64,000 bases of DNA. It comes from an uncultured Prevotella sp. (GTDB lineage Bacteria; Bacteroidota; Bacteroidia; Bacteroidales; Bacteroidaceae). Position numbers and translations under genes: made by a program. The notes under the pieces were generated by a model. The model had not been told where the DNA came from. It saw nothing but the letters and a program-made list of their open reading frames with translations, and ran no database searches. How positions within the stretch are numbered: position 1 is the first letter of the stretch; the number at the start of each line of letters is the position of its first letter. Location: the NCBI GenBank assembly GCA_900554695.1, contig USHV01000008.1:17868-81867 (forward strand), given 5' to 3'. Positions 27,602-37,501 of the stretch are shown piece by piece.

Positions 27602-29404
27602 ATGAAAAGAGGAAAACTTTTACTCATTTCCGCCATGCTTTCATTAGCAGGCAATGCCGTTGCACAGGATTCGGGCGAACTCATCGACCTGCTTCCCGAC
27701 GGAGTGACAGCAAACATCAACCCAGAGCGCAAATGGGATAAACAGAAGAACCTCGTGGTGGCAGGATCACCGGAGAAAGGCTACAAGGCTTTCTTCGCCG
27801 CATCCGACAGCGAGCACGGTGAGGAACTTTGGGTGACCGACGGCACCAAGGAAGGTACTCACATGGTGGCCGACATCATACCAGGTTCAAACAGTTCGGA
27901 ACCATGCTACATCTCGAGATTCAACGACAAGGTGCTGTTCTCAGCCTACACCGACGACTACGGCCGCGAGACCTACATCTCTGACGGAACAGAGGAAGGC
28001 ACCATTCTGCTTGCCGACACCTACATACTGGGCGACGGCAACCCGAAGGCCTTCATACAGATGGATGAGCATCACGCCGTGTTCGCGGCTACCGACGACG
28101 AGAGTGCCGAATACGACATCGTGCGCGGACCGCAGCAATGGCTGTGGATAACAGACGGTACGCCGGAAGGAACCTACCGCCTCTACGACTGCGACATGCG
28201 CTGGCCGGGACAGGACAACACTACGCTGCACACGGCTTATGTGCGTGTGGGACGCCGCGTATTCTTCAAAGCCGACAACAAGGACGGCACTACAGGCGAG
28301 GAGCTTTGGGTGACCGACGGTACACCTGAAGGCACATACTGCGTGATGGACATCAACTGGGAGCGCTACGGAGAGGGTCAGGCCGGATATGAAGAGGGCT
28401 ATACACGCAACGCAGGACTCGACAATCTGGAGAATTACAACAACGAGCGCGTGTTCTTCCAGGCATGGACACCCGACTATGGTTCGGAGCCTTGGACATC
28501 GGACGGTCTCGTGGCCGAAGGACTCAACGGTCCGGGTGAGAGCGGAACCGAGCACACCTACATGATATACGACGCTCACGAGGGCAAGAACGACGGTGGC
28601 ATCGGCTACAGCTCAAGCACATTCGGCACAGGATGGGAGGTTTACAAGGACCGCATCTGGTTCCGCGGATGGAATCCTAACATGGGTTATGAGTTCGCAG
28701 GTACCAACATGCAGAAAGGCGACTACCAAATCTACGACATCTTCACACGCCAGCCGTCACAGGACAACAACTCATTCCCGGATCCGGGATGTATATTCGA
28801 CGGCGTATATATGTTCTGCGCATCCGAAGGTTTCGACGCTGCTCTCGGACAGACCGGAGGCGAGCTTCACTACTTCGACGGCGAGAAGGTGGTATTGCAA
28901 TACGACTTCTGCACAGGCACACTGTGCGACTGGGTTAAGGAACAGACCGTAGCAGGCGGATCGCTCTACTGGATGAACGAGGCCAACGACGTGTCGGCCG
29001 GATACGGAACAGGACTTTATCGTCTCGACAGCAAGGACGGCGTGCCAGTAGTATGCACACACATCGTGCCGACAGGCGACTTTGTACACTCTCTGCGCAA
29101 CCTCGGCGGAACAATATGCTTCGCATCTGACGCCACCAAGAAAGTGTATGTCTACAAATACACCAAACCGGGATGGGATGGTGTGAGCGACATGGGATAT
29201 CTCGAACCGGAATATCGCACTCCTGCAGAAATAGCTGCCGGAACAGACGCCATAAAGGACATCAACGCCAAAGACGAGTCTGTCGTGAATGTATATACCC
29301 TCGACGGTGTTCAGCTGCGTCACAACGTAGATGCCGACAAGGCCACCGAAGGACTTGCAAAGGGCGTGTACGTAGTAGGTACGAAAAAAGTCGTAGTACG
29401 TTGA
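27602..29404 (+). CDS. Secreted ELWxTDGT-repeat protein with T9SS-type tail
   Basis: 600 aa with a signal peptide (MKRGKLLLISAMLSLAGNAVAQ). The body repeats ELWVTDGTxEGT, TYISDGTEEGT and LWITDGTPEGTY units, an aromatic/Asp-Gly beta-propeller-like repeat found in secreted Bacteroidetes proteins. The C-terminal 70 residues (VVNVYTLDGVQL, GLAKGVYVVGTKKVVVR) resemble a type IX secretion sorting domain. It is probably displayed on the surface. No catalytic motif is seen, so glycan binding or adhesion is only a guess. It precedes susC by 170 bases in the same direction, at the head of PUL 1. Confidence 0.8.
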   Translation: MKRGKLLLISAMLSLAGNAVAQDSGELIDLLPDGVTANINPERKWDKQKNLVVAGSPEKGYKAFFAASDSEHGEELWVTDGTKEGTHMVADIIPGSNSSEPCYISRFNDKVLFSAYTDDYGRETYISDGTEEGTILLADTYILGDGNPKAFIQMDEHHAVFAATDDESAEYDIVRGPQQWLWITDGTPEGTYRLYDCDMRWPGQDNTTLHTAYVRVGRRVFFKADNKDGTTGEELWVTDGTPEGTYCVMDINWERYGEGQAGYEEGYTRNAGLDNLENYNNERVFFQAWTPDYGSEPWTSDGLVAEGLNGPGESGTEHTYMIYDAHEGKNDGGIGYSSSTFGTGWEVYKDRIWFRGWNPNMGYEFAGTNMQKGDYQIYDIFTRQPSQDNNSFPDPGCIFDGVYMFCASEGFDAALGQTGGELHYFDGEKVVLQYDFCTGTLCDWVKEQTVAGGSLYWMNEANDVSAGYGTGLYRLDSKDGVPVVCTHIVPTGDFVHSLRNLGGTICFASDATKKVYVYKYTKPGWDGVSDMGYLEPEYRTPAEIAAGTDAIKDINAKDESVVNVYTLDGVQLRHNVDADKATEGLAKGVYVVGTKKVVVR

Positions 29405-29461
29405 TCGGTTAAGGATTGATTGCCGGGACGATGATTCCGGCATATCACAACAACGAAGACA

Positions 29462-29527
29462 GACAGTCCGGAGACACGGACAGCATGCCGCAGTCTGATG
29501 CATGGCTGTACGGACTGCCGGACTGTC
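29462..29527 (+). promoter_or_regulatory. Long-range hairpin between the ELW protein and susC
   Basis: GACAGTCCGG (29462-29471) pairs with CCGGACTGTC (29518-29527) around a 46-base loop that can fold further. No T-run follows directly. It could attenuate or process the transcript 48 bases before the susC start. Confidence 0.45.
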
Positions 29528-29574
29528 AACCTTTGATACTTGATACTCAGAACAGAAACCTAAATCGGATTTTT

Positions 29575-32500
29575 ATGCGTAAACACAAAATCACAAGACT
29601 GGCAATGCTGCTGGTGGCCGCACTGTTTGCCATGACAGCGTATGCCCAGAAGATAAAGGTGACAGGAACCGTGGTGGACGGACAGAACAACGAGCCGCTG
29701 ACGGGTGTCACCGTGAAGGAGAAAGGCGTCAGCAATGGCGTGATAACCGACATAAACGGTAACTATTCCATCAGCGTGGAGGCAAATGCCACACTGCAAT
29801 TCACATACATGGGATTTTCCATGCAGGAGGTTGCCGTGAACAAAAGGACGAGGATAAACGTCACAATGGAGTCTGACTCGAAGATGCTCGACGAGCTTAT
29901 CGTCATAGGCTATGGCGTACAGCGAAAGAGCGATGTGACGGGTTCCATATCGTCAATACAAGGAAAGGACATAAACAGCCAGCCGGTATCGTCAACCCTA
30001 CAGGCACTGCAGGGACGTGCCGCAGGCGTGAACATCATACAGAACACAGGTGCGCCGGGAAGCAACACCACCATCAAGATACGCGGAACAGGAACGGTGA
30101 ACGACTCAGACCCGCTGTATGTGGTTGACGGATTCATCGTTGACAACATCGACTATCTGAATCCCAACGACATAGAGAACGTGGAGATATTCAAGGATGC
30201 TGCCTCGAGTGCGGTCTATGGTTCGCGTGCCGCCAACGGCGTTGTGGCCATAACGACAAAGAGCGGAAAGAGCGGAAAGACGAAAATAACCTACGACGGA
30301 TATGTCGGAATATCAAGTCCGTGGAAGAAAATAGACGTCATGGGAACAGAAGACTACGCACTCATGCTCGATTACATCAACGACCAAAGCATTTATTCTT
30401 CGGACGGCAAGCTGTATATGTCGAAAAACAGCGACGGCAGTTATTACTATGACGATCACAAGGCTTATCTGCTCGACACCATCATGAGCAACTCGCCGAA
30501 AAGCTGGTGGGACGCCATCACACGCACAGGATTCAAACAGTCGCACGGTGTGTCGGTGTCGGGAGGTACGGACAAGACACAATACATGGCGAGCGCAAGC
30601 TACTACAACGAGAAAGGTATCGTGGAGACATCTGAGTTCAGACGCTTCAACGCGCGTCTCAATGTGAAGACCCAGCTTGCCAAATGGCTGTCGATGACTG
30701 CCAACCTGGCCTATACCTACGAGAAACAGCTCGGTGTGCCCGAAGGCTCGTCAAGCATTCTGAAGCAGGCTCTCTATCAGTCGCCTATGACATATATGTA
30801 TGATTCTAAAGGATACTGGTCGTCGTCGCACCCGGTGGCAGTGCTTGCGCGCAATCACGAGCAGATGCACCGCAACCGTCTGGACATGAACATGAGTCTC
30901 GACGCGAAGATCTGCAAATATCTCACATATCAGTTCAAGGCCTCATACTACATGGTACCGCAGACCGACGACAACTTCTACGAGGTGGGAAAACTGAACG
31001 AGGACTTCAACATGACCGACCTCACCACCGTATATAAAAACCAGAGCCGCACCGACAAGTGGGAGATAAACAACCTGCTCACGTTCATGTGGAACGACAA
31101 TCATCACAGCATCACGGTGCTGGCAGGACAGACTGCCGAGGGATACAAGTATGACTATCAGCAGTCTGAACGTAAAGGTACGCCGAGCAACGACCCGAAC
31201 TTCCACTTCCTTTCAAGCGCTTACACTGGCGACAAGACCTACGGACTGCCAAACGAATGGACAGCCATCGGTCTGATAGGACGTATAAACTACAGCTTTA
31301 ACGACACTTATCTGCTGCAAGCCAACATCCGTGCCGACGGTTCGTCAAAGTTCTCGAAGAGCAACCGGTGGGGTTTCTTCCCGTCAGTATCACTGGGATG
31401 GAAATTCTCTAACGAGAAATTCATGCAGGGATTCAAGAAGTGGCTGTCGCTCGGAAAGCTGCGCGTGGGCTACGGTATCCTTGGTAACAACCGCATCGAC
31501 GTGCTCTCACGCTATACATATCTTACATTCGGCTACAACTATCCGTACGGTCTGGGCAACCACACGCTGCAGAACGGAGCAACGGCAATGGTGCTCGGCA
31601 ACGACGACATAAAATGGGAGCGCAGCGAAAGCTTCAACATCGCAGCCGACTTCGGTATGTTCGACAACCGACTGACGTTCACAATAGAATACTTCAACCG
31701 CAAGACCAGCGACATGTTGCTGCGCGTGCCGACAGTGAGCTCGGCAGGACTCGACGCCGCTCCTATGACAAATGCGGGAGCCGTACGCAACTACGGTTGG
31801 GAGTACGACGTGAAATGGCGCGACAACATCGGCAAGGACTGGCGCTACGAAGTGGGCTTCAACCTTTCATGGATAAAGAACAAGGTGGTGAGCCTCGGTA
31901 CCGGCAACGAGCCCATATACGGCTCTTACTTGAGTGAAAGCAGCATAGCCGACTACGTGACAAAGACCGCTGTAGGACAGCCTATCGGCAGTTTCTACGG
32001 TTATGTGACCGACGGTATATTCAATACTTACGACGAAGTGAAGGCCAGCGCACAGTATGACGCAGGCAAGAACTATTGGGAGCAGTCCACACTTCCGGGC
32101 GACTTCAGATTCAAGGATCTGAACAACGACGGACGCATCACTGCCGAGGACCGTACGTATCTGGGCTCGCCGCTGCCAGACTTCGTATTCGGCATACCGA
32201 TGTCGGTGGGTTACAAGAACTTCGACCTGAGCATCTTCTTCCAGGGACAGACCGGAAACAAGATATTCAACGTGATGGACTACTATCTGTATAACGCTTC
32301 CAACGGCAACGTATACGCCGACATACGCGAGAAGCACTGGTCAGGACAGCTCGCATCGGGACGCGAGTTCTTCCCGCTGAACCTCAACGCCAGCGTGCCC
32401 GACCTGCGCAACAACGACGAGGCACGTAACTTCCGCGCAAGCGACTTCTTCATACAGGACGGATCATACCTGCGTCTGAAAGAGCTGCGACTCACCTACA

Positions 32501-32715
32501 CATTCCCGAAGAGCATACTCAACAAGCTCAAACTTTCCAACCTTGCGCTGTCGCTCACTGCATACAACCTGTTGACTTTCACCGGATACGACGGATTCGA
32601 TCCTGAAGTAGGAAAAGTGATAGGTACCGAAAGCGACAACCTCAGCATGGGTGTGGATCAGGGAAACTATCCGCAGGCACGGTCGTTCACATTCGGCATA
32701 AAACTTGGAATATAA
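29575..32715 (+). CDS. SusC/RagA-type TonB-dependent outer-membrane transporter (PUL 1)
   Basis: 1046 aa from ATG 29575, which opens a signal peptide (MRKHKITRLAMLLVAALFAM); the open frame begins at 29416 but lacks one upstream. Next is a carboxypeptidase-regulatory-like domain (VTGTVVDGQNNEPLTGVTVK), then a TonB plug (ALQGRAAGVNIIQ, VVDGFIVDNIDYLNPNDIEN, KDAASSAVYGSRAANGV), then the barrel with a final SFTFGIKLGI strand ending in hydrophobic residues. It imports oligosaccharides captured by its SusD partner 17 bases downstream. There is no STN domain, fitting control by the hybrid two-component system in the same locus. Confidence 0.96.
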   Translation: MRKHKITRLAMLLVAALFAMTAYAQKIKVTGTVVDGQNNEPLTGVTVKEKGVSNGVITDINGNYSISVEANATLQFTYMGFSMQEVAVNKRTRINVTMESDSKMLDELIVIGYGVQRKSDVTGSISSIQGKDINSQPVSSTLQALQGRAAGVNIIQNTGAPGSNTTIKIRGTGTVNDSDPLYVVDGFIVDNIDYLNPNDIENVEIFKDAASSAVYGSRAANGVVAITTKSGKSGKTKITYDGYVGISSPWKKIDVMGTEDYALMLDYINDQSIYSSDGKLYMSKNSDGSYYYDDHKAYLLDTIMSNSPKSWWDAITRTGFKQSHGVSVSGGTDKTQYMASASYYNEKGIVETSEFRRFNARLNVKTQLAKWLSMTANLAYTYEKQLGVPEGSSSILKQALYQSPMTYMYDSKGYWSSSHPVAVLARNHEQMHRNRLDMNMSLDAKICKYLTYQFKASYYMVPQTDDNFYEVGKLNEDFNMTDLTTVYKNQSRTDKWEINNLLTFMWNDNHHSITVLAGQTAEGYKYDYQQSERKGTPSNDPNFHFLSSAYTGDKTYGLPNEWTAIGLIGRINYSFNDTYLLQANIRADGSSKFSKSNRWGFFPSVSLGWKFSNEKFMQGFKKWLSLGKLRVGYGILGNNRIDVLSRYTYLTFGYNYPYGLGNHTLQNGATAMVLGNDDIKWERSESFNIAADFGMFDNRLTFTIEYFNRKTSDMLLRVPTVSSAGLDAAPMTNAGAVRNYGWEYDVKWRDNIGKDWRYEVGFNLSWIKNKVVSLGTGNEPIYGSYLSESSIADYVTKTAVGQPIGSFYGYVTDGIFNTYDEVKASAQYDAGKNYWEQSTLPGDFRFKDLNNDGRITAEDRTYLGSPLPDFVFGIPMSVGYKNFDLSIFFQGQTGNKIFNVMDYYLYNASNGNVYADIREKHWSGQLASGREFFPLNLNASVPDLRNNDEARNFRASDFFIQDGSYLRLKELRLTYTFPKSILNKLKLSNLALSLTAYNLLTFTGYDGFDPEVGKVIGTESDNLSMGVDQGNYPQARSFTFGIKLGI

Positions 32716-32732
32716 TCTTAAACTATACTTTT

Positions 32733-34421
32733 ATGAAGAATATATTTTGCAATTTATCGTTTATAGCATGTGCATTGTTGGTATGCGGATGCAGCGACTT
32801 CCTCGAGAAGGATGTCGAAGGCTACGCAACCGACAAGAACTACTACGACACACAATACAAGATGCAGACGTCGCTCAATGCCGCGTACGACATATTGCAG
32901 AGCGACTCGTACAACGATCAGGAGTGGCGATTCGGCGAGGCGTGCGGCGACGACGTGCTCGGAACCGACGAAGGACTGTCATCGCACATGGGACAACTGG
33001 TGAACTTCCGTTTCAACACTTCAAACTCTTGGATCCTGCAACGCTGGAATATAAACTACAAAGGCATACACAGAGCCAACCAGGTGATTTACAACATCGG
33101 TCGTGTGCATATATCGACAAACGAATATACGGCCTATCAGGGCATTCGCTGGATTCTCGGACAAGCCAAATTCCTGCGTGCGCTGTATTACTTCAATTTG
33201 GTCAAGACTTTCGGTGGAGTGCCTATAAGGCCTGAGGACGAAAGCGTGCAGAAGCTTGTCATACCGCGCAACACCCTGGAGGAATGTTATGCGTACATAG
33301 AAAAAGACCTGCGCGAGGCGGCAATGATACTGCCCACAGTGTATCCGTCGGACGAAACAGGAAAGATAACGAAAGGTGCTGCGGTGGCACTGCTGATGAA
33401 AGTGCTCATGTATCAGGCGAAACCCGGTGTCCCTTCAGAAAAATGGCAGGAGATGAAACGCATCGGTGACTACTTCGTCAAAGGCGACCCGATGACCTAC
33501 GGCGAGATTCTGAAGTATGACGGAACGGAGGATTGGGAGGCTCTGAGACAAAGACTGTGGTTCAAGCCGAAAGACCTGAACACCTCAAGTGATCCCTACG
33601 AGACGGCAGACACTCAAATGGATGCGCTCAACAACATATATTCACTGGATTACACCGACTATTACGGAGCTCCGTTGCACAATGGTGACAAATGGGCATA
33701 CGTATATCAATGGTATGGCGACGGCGAATTCTGCCGCGGATCAGTATTCGAAGTTGTATTCAAAGAGAGTGCCGACGGAACAAGTGGTGACACAAACGAA
33801 GGCGCGGGCATAGAATTTTTCGATGTAGGATCGGTAAAGATGTACGCCACATCTGAAATTCTTTCAGGTCTGTTCGGAACGGATATCCGCAAGGATTTCC
33901 TCATCCATCATCAGGGAAACACTCCTGACGGTGAGATATGGCAGGGCGGTGAAGGACGCTACGTATCCTTGAAATGGTACACTCCGAAGAAAGACAAACC
34001 GCAATATGCCGGTGACAACGGACGTAACCGCAGAATGATAAGATTTGTGGAAGTGGTACTCATGTATGCCGAAGCACTGAACGAATGTGGCGACCGCGAG
34101 AATGCGCTGGCCCAATTAAACAGATGCAAGGCACAGGTGAACACCATCAACAACAGCAGCAAACTGTATGTGGCAGGAGGCTACGGATATCTGAGAGACC
34201 AGATATGGCAGGAGCGACGCATGGAGCTCGCCTATGAGTGGGACCGTTTCTTCGATATCGTACGTCAGGGACGTGCGGCAGAGGTGCTCCACACCTTCGG
34301 ACGCAGCAGACCAAACAGCCGCGGACTGTATTTCGTAAAAGGCAAGAACGAACTGTTCCCGATCCCGCAGACAGAGATAGACGTGTCTAACGGAGTAGTG
34401 GAACAAAACCCGGGCTACTAA
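32733..34421 (+). CDS. SusD/RagB-type glycan-binding lipoprotein (PUL 1)
   Basis: 562 aa. The lipoprotein signal ends at LVCGCSDFLEKD. TPR-like helices follow, with typical SusD markers: LNAAYDILQ, NVIYN-like NQVIYNIGRVH, AKFLRALYYFNLVKTFGGVP, and a C-terminal WQERRMELAYEWDRFFDIVR with LFPIPQTEID. It binds glycan at the cell surface as the lid of the SusC channel just upstream. Confidence 0.96.
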   Translation: MKNIFCNLSFIACALLVCGCSDFLEKDVEGYATDKNYYDTQYKMQTSLNAAYDILQSDSYNDQEWRFGEACGDDVLGTDEGLSSHMGQLVNFRFNTSNSWILQRWNINYKGIHRANQVIYNIGRVHISTNEYTAYQGIRWILGQAKFLRALYYFNLVKTFGGVPIRPEDESVQKLVIPRNTLEECYAYIEKDLREAAMILPTVYPSDETGKITKGAAVALLMKVLMYQAKPGVPSEKWQEMKRIGDYFVKGDPMTYGEILKYDGTEDWEALRQRLWFKPKDLNTSSDPYETADTQMDALNNIYSLDYTDYYGAPLHNGDKWAYVYQWYGDGEFCRGSVFEVVFKESADGTSGDTNEGAGIEFFDVGSVKMYATSEILSGLFGTDIRKDFLIHHQGNTPDGEIWQGGEGRYVSLKWYTPKKDKPQYAGDNGRNRRMIRFVEVVLMYAEALNECGDRENALAQLNRCKAQVNTINNSSKLYVAGGYGYLRDQIWQERRMELAYEWDRFFDIVRQGRAAEVLHTFGRSRPNSRGLYFVKGKNELFPIPQTEIDVSNGVVEQNPGY

Positions 34422-34458
34422 ATGTGTTTCATAACAACAGTCTGAAAACTTTAAAACA

Positions 34459-35451
34459 ATGTCTGAAATGAAGAAAATATCAAACATTATAATAATGGTC
34501 ATGGCAGTCGTTCTCTTTGCTGCATGCAGCGATGAGAACGAGGAGGCACGCACTCCGGTGGCCAGCATCACGGTGAACACGGACAAGCTGGAAATCAACC
34601 AGTCGATGGAGATTCACTTCAACGGTGTAGCCGACCAGGTGGTGATATTCACCGGTGACGATGGACACGACTATGATCTGAGAAACGAAAGCAACACCGG
34701 CTTCGTGATGAACAAAGGACTTTTCACTTATTCGTACACCGTGCCAGGTACGTTCAAAGTGGTCTGCATCGCAACCACATACGACACGTATCTCGGCGGA
34801 AACATGAAGACTGACATAACTACATTCGAGGTGACCGTGACCGATGACGTGACAACGATAGACAAAGTGTCGTCGAGCATCACACCGAACATATATTATG
34901 CCGAACTCATCGACGATGTGAACTGGGTAATGCGGGTTCCAACAAAACAGGTTTACAACAATCGTGAGATAACCCTCAACGCAAAACGTCAGAGACTGTC
35001 GTTCGAGATAGCGTCGGATTCATCGAAGATTTATGTTGACAATGAACCTTACGCCATCAACAACTATTATGATCTGACACAGGTGCACGACATCCATGTG
35101 GTGGCCAACTCCGGAGACGAGCGCAACTATAAGCTTTACACGCTCATATATCCTGAGTTTTCGAGCATCTCCATAAACGGAGAGAAAGCCACACTGACGC
35201 GAAACGCATTCTATCAGGACCTGCAGACATACACATTCAGTCTGCCACAGGGCACAGATATAAGCAACGTTGTACCGGAGTTCAGCATAGACGATGACGT
35301 GAAATTCTATGCAGGCGATACAGAAATACAGCCGGGAACGGCGATAGACCTGACAAAGACAGACGTGACATATACGTTGAAGCGGACTTATGCCGACAAT
35401 CCGAACATCACGGCTACGTCAACTGTAATACTGAACATAACTTATAAATAA
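34459..35451 (+). CDS. Surface lipoprotein in the SusE/F position (PUL 1)
   Basis: 330 aa from ATG 34459; ATG 34468 is an equally good start. The lipobox is LFAACSDE. About residues 30-125 read as a PKD/Ig-like domain (FTYSYTVPGTFKVVCIAT), followed by two further beta-rich segments. It has no enzyme motif. Its position after SusD and its lipid anchor suggest a surface glycan-binding protein; the sequence itself is too variable to name a family. Confidence 0.7.
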   Translation: MSEMKKISNIIIMVMAVVLFAACSDENEEARTPVASITVNTDKLEINQSMEIHFNGVADQVVIFTGDDGHDYDLRNESNTGFVMNKGLFTYSYTVPGTFKVVCIATTYDTYLGGNMKTDITTFEVTVTDDVTTIDKVSSSITPNIYYAELIDDVNWVMRVPTKQVYNNREITLNAKRQRLSFEIASDSSKIYVDNEPYAINNYYDLTQVHDIHVVANSGDERNYKLYTLIYPEFSSISINGEKATLTRNAFYQDLQTYTFSLPQGTDISNVVPEFSIDDDVKFYAGDTEIQPGTAIDLTKTDVTYTLKRTYADNPNITATSTVILNITYK

Positions 35452-35461
35452 TTGTTTTATA

Positions 35462-37393
35462 ATGCGCAAACTACAATTTATTGTCTTATTTCTCTTATCA
35501 GTCACATTCTCCGTCATGGCGGAGGATGTGACTCCGTATAGCGGCTCACGCATATTCTGGGATCTGTCAACACGAAAGACCGTGTTCAGTTCCGGTGGTT
35601 ATTCACGTATAATCCAGTTACAGGACGGCAGACTGATGGCTGTCTGCGAAAGCGGAGGCATCAACATATCGTTCAGCAGCAACCTCGGAAACACGTGGAG
35701 CAGTCCGGTGAAGATAGTCACAAACACAAACAACACTCCGAATTGCGTGCCTGACCTCATACAACTGAAAGACGGAACAATAATCGTGGCATACAATCCG
35801 CGGCCAAGTGAGCCTTATACTGAAGACCGGAAATTCGGAATAAGATGTAAAAGAAGCACCGACAACGGTCAGACATGGAGCGACGAGATATTCATCTACG
35901 ACGCACAACACACATTCAACGACGGATGCTGGGAACCATCAATGCTTGAGTTGCCGTCCGGAGAGCTGCAGGTTTATTTCGCAGACGAAGGCCCATACAC
36001 CAACAGCAACGAGCAGCAGATATCCATGTGCAGGTCGTTCGACGGCGGAAAGACTTGGGGTAATCCCAGTGCAATTTCCTTCAGAGCAGGCTACAGAGAC
36101 GGCATGCCTTCACCGGTATTGCTGAACGACCAGCAGACAATAGTCGTAGCCATCGAAGACAACGGGTGGCCCGGATATAACGACTTCTTCCCTACGACCG
36201 TAAGATGCAGTCTGGAAAAGAACTGGGTGCATTACAGTGTTACGGGAGAAAGCGAGAATAGAGACAAGACACTCGACTTCAATTTCTGTCCTCTGGCCAA
36301 AGGCGGCGCGCCTTATCTGAGAGTACTGCCTTGGGGTGAGACGGTTCTTTCCTGGCAATCTACATACAACCACGGTTCGACTACTACTATGTTCACCGCC
36401 GTTGGCGACGAGAATGCACGAAACTTCAAGGCCATGTCCAATCCGTTCATCACAAACGTGTCCGACCAGGTGCTGTGGAACTCGGTGGCAGTAATAGATA
36501 CCGGCGTTGTCGTTGCCGTGGGAGGAGTGAACGGAAAGATTGAAATGATAAAAGGATACCCAACCCGACTCCTACAGGCTCCATACGGAAAGCCTGCTAT
36601 CGACGGTGTGCTGTCGAGAGACGAAGGCTATATGCGTTCCACATCATCGCAGATAAAGCTCGGTACACAAATCGGAACACAGATAATAGCTGACTTTGCC
36701 CACGACGAAGATTCGTTGTATTTTATTGCCCGTATTTCCGACCGTACATACGTAAAGAAAGGACAGACCACAGACAATGTACGTCTGATGATAGACGCTG
36801 ATAATGTTTCGGCTACGTCGCCACAACAAGGTATATATTGTTTCTCGTTCAGACGTGATTCCGTTTGTCAAGCCTGGCACGGCGAAGACGGCAACTGGAA
36901 ATCGGATGACGCGTCGCAGATAAACTTAAAAGTAAAGTCTGCCGGCACATCGTATGTTGTAGAAGCCGCACTGCCTTGGAGCGTCTTAGGCAAGAGCGAA
37001 GCACCAAAAGGTCAACGCATGGCTGCTACAATAGAAGTTGAAGACGTCGGAGAGACCACTACTAAGACAGAACGTATACCCGATGCACAGCGCAACGCTT
37101 CATGGACATACATGGAATTTAGAATTACTGGTAATGAAACGACTGACGCCATAAAGGGACATTCCGTTACAGATGATGAGAATATAAGTGTGCGGACACA
37201 CGGCAATACCATTTCGGTGAGCAGTGAACGCGAAGTTACAAACATGACCTTATGCTCAGCTGACGGACGTATCATTACAACGATGAAACATCCAGGATTC
37301 AATTTTCAGACACAAGTCGGACATAAAGGATTCGCAATAGTGAGAATGACTCTTGCCGACGGAAATGTGGTAAGCCGCAAGATAGTGCTCTGA
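35462..37393 (+). CDS. Secreted sialidase-fold glycosidase (GH93-like) with CBM9-like module
   Basis: 643 aa with a signal peptide (MRKLQFIVLFLLSVTFSVMA). Residues about 30-370 are a six-bladed propeller with three Asp-box-like motifs (SSNLGNTWS, STDNGQTWS, SFDGGKTWG) and YSRIIQLQDGRLMAV, as in GH93 exo-arabinanases and BNR_2 sialidase-like proteins. The FRIP arginine motif of true GH33 sialidases is not seen. About 375-560 (PAIDGVLSRDEG, TDNVRLMIDADN, VVEAALPWSVLG) resemble a CBM9/DOMON module. A sorting-domain-like tail follows (GFAIVRMTLADGNVVSRKIVL without its last residue). It probably acts outside the cell on the PUL-1 substrate. Confidence 0.72.
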   Translation: MRKLQFIVLFLLSVTFSVMAEDVTPYSGSRIFWDLSTRKTVFSSGGYSRIIQLQDGRLMAVCESGGINISFSSNLGNTWSSPVKIVTNTNNTPNCVPDLIQLKDGTIIVAYNPRPSEPYTEDRKFGIRCKRSTDNGQTWSDEIFIYDAQHTFNDGCWEPSMLELPSGELQVYFADEGPYTNSNEQQISMCRSFDGGKTWGNPSAISFRAGYRDGMPSPVLLNDQQTIVVAIEDNGWPGYNDFFPTTVRCSLEKNWVHYSVTGESENRDKTLDFNFCPLAKGGAPYLRVLPWGETVLSWQSTYNHGSTTTMFTAVGDENARNFKAMSNPFITNVSDQVLWNSVAVIDTGVVVAVGGVNGKIEMIKGYPTRLLQAPYGKPAIDGVLSRDEGYMRSTSSQIKLGTQIGTQIIADFAHDEDSLYFIARISDRTYVKKGQTTDNVRLMIDADNVSATSPQQGIYCFSFRRDSVCQAWHGEDGNWKSDDASQINLKVKSAGTSYVVEAALPWSVLGKSEAPKGQRMAATIEVEDVGETTTKTERIPDAQRNASWTYMEFRITGNETTDAIKGHSVTDDENISVRTHGNTISVSSEREVTNMTLCSADGRIITTMKHPGFNFQTQVGHKGFAIVRMTLADGNVVSRKIVL

Positions 37394-37421
37394 AAATTCT
37401 TTTATCAATGTCTAATAAAAC

Positions 37422-37457
37422 AAGATACTACGACAGAAAACATCTGCCGTAGTATCT
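37422..37457. other. Inverted repeat between the GH93-like gene and the HTCS gene
   Basis: AAGATACTACG pairs with CGTAGTATCTT, extended by CAGA/TCTG past one mismatch, with a 6-base loop. There is no T-run. It could be a terminator for the upstream genes or an operator of the regulator that follows 45 bases later. Confidence 0.6.
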
Positions 37458-37501
37458 TAACGCACACAAACAGAAACCATAACCTCATCAACAATACATT
37501 C

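Noticed and set aside
35462..37393. True GH33 sialidase for the propeller enzyme
   Set aside because: Asp-boxes are present but the FRIP arginine motif is not seen, and no sialic acid genes are nearby.
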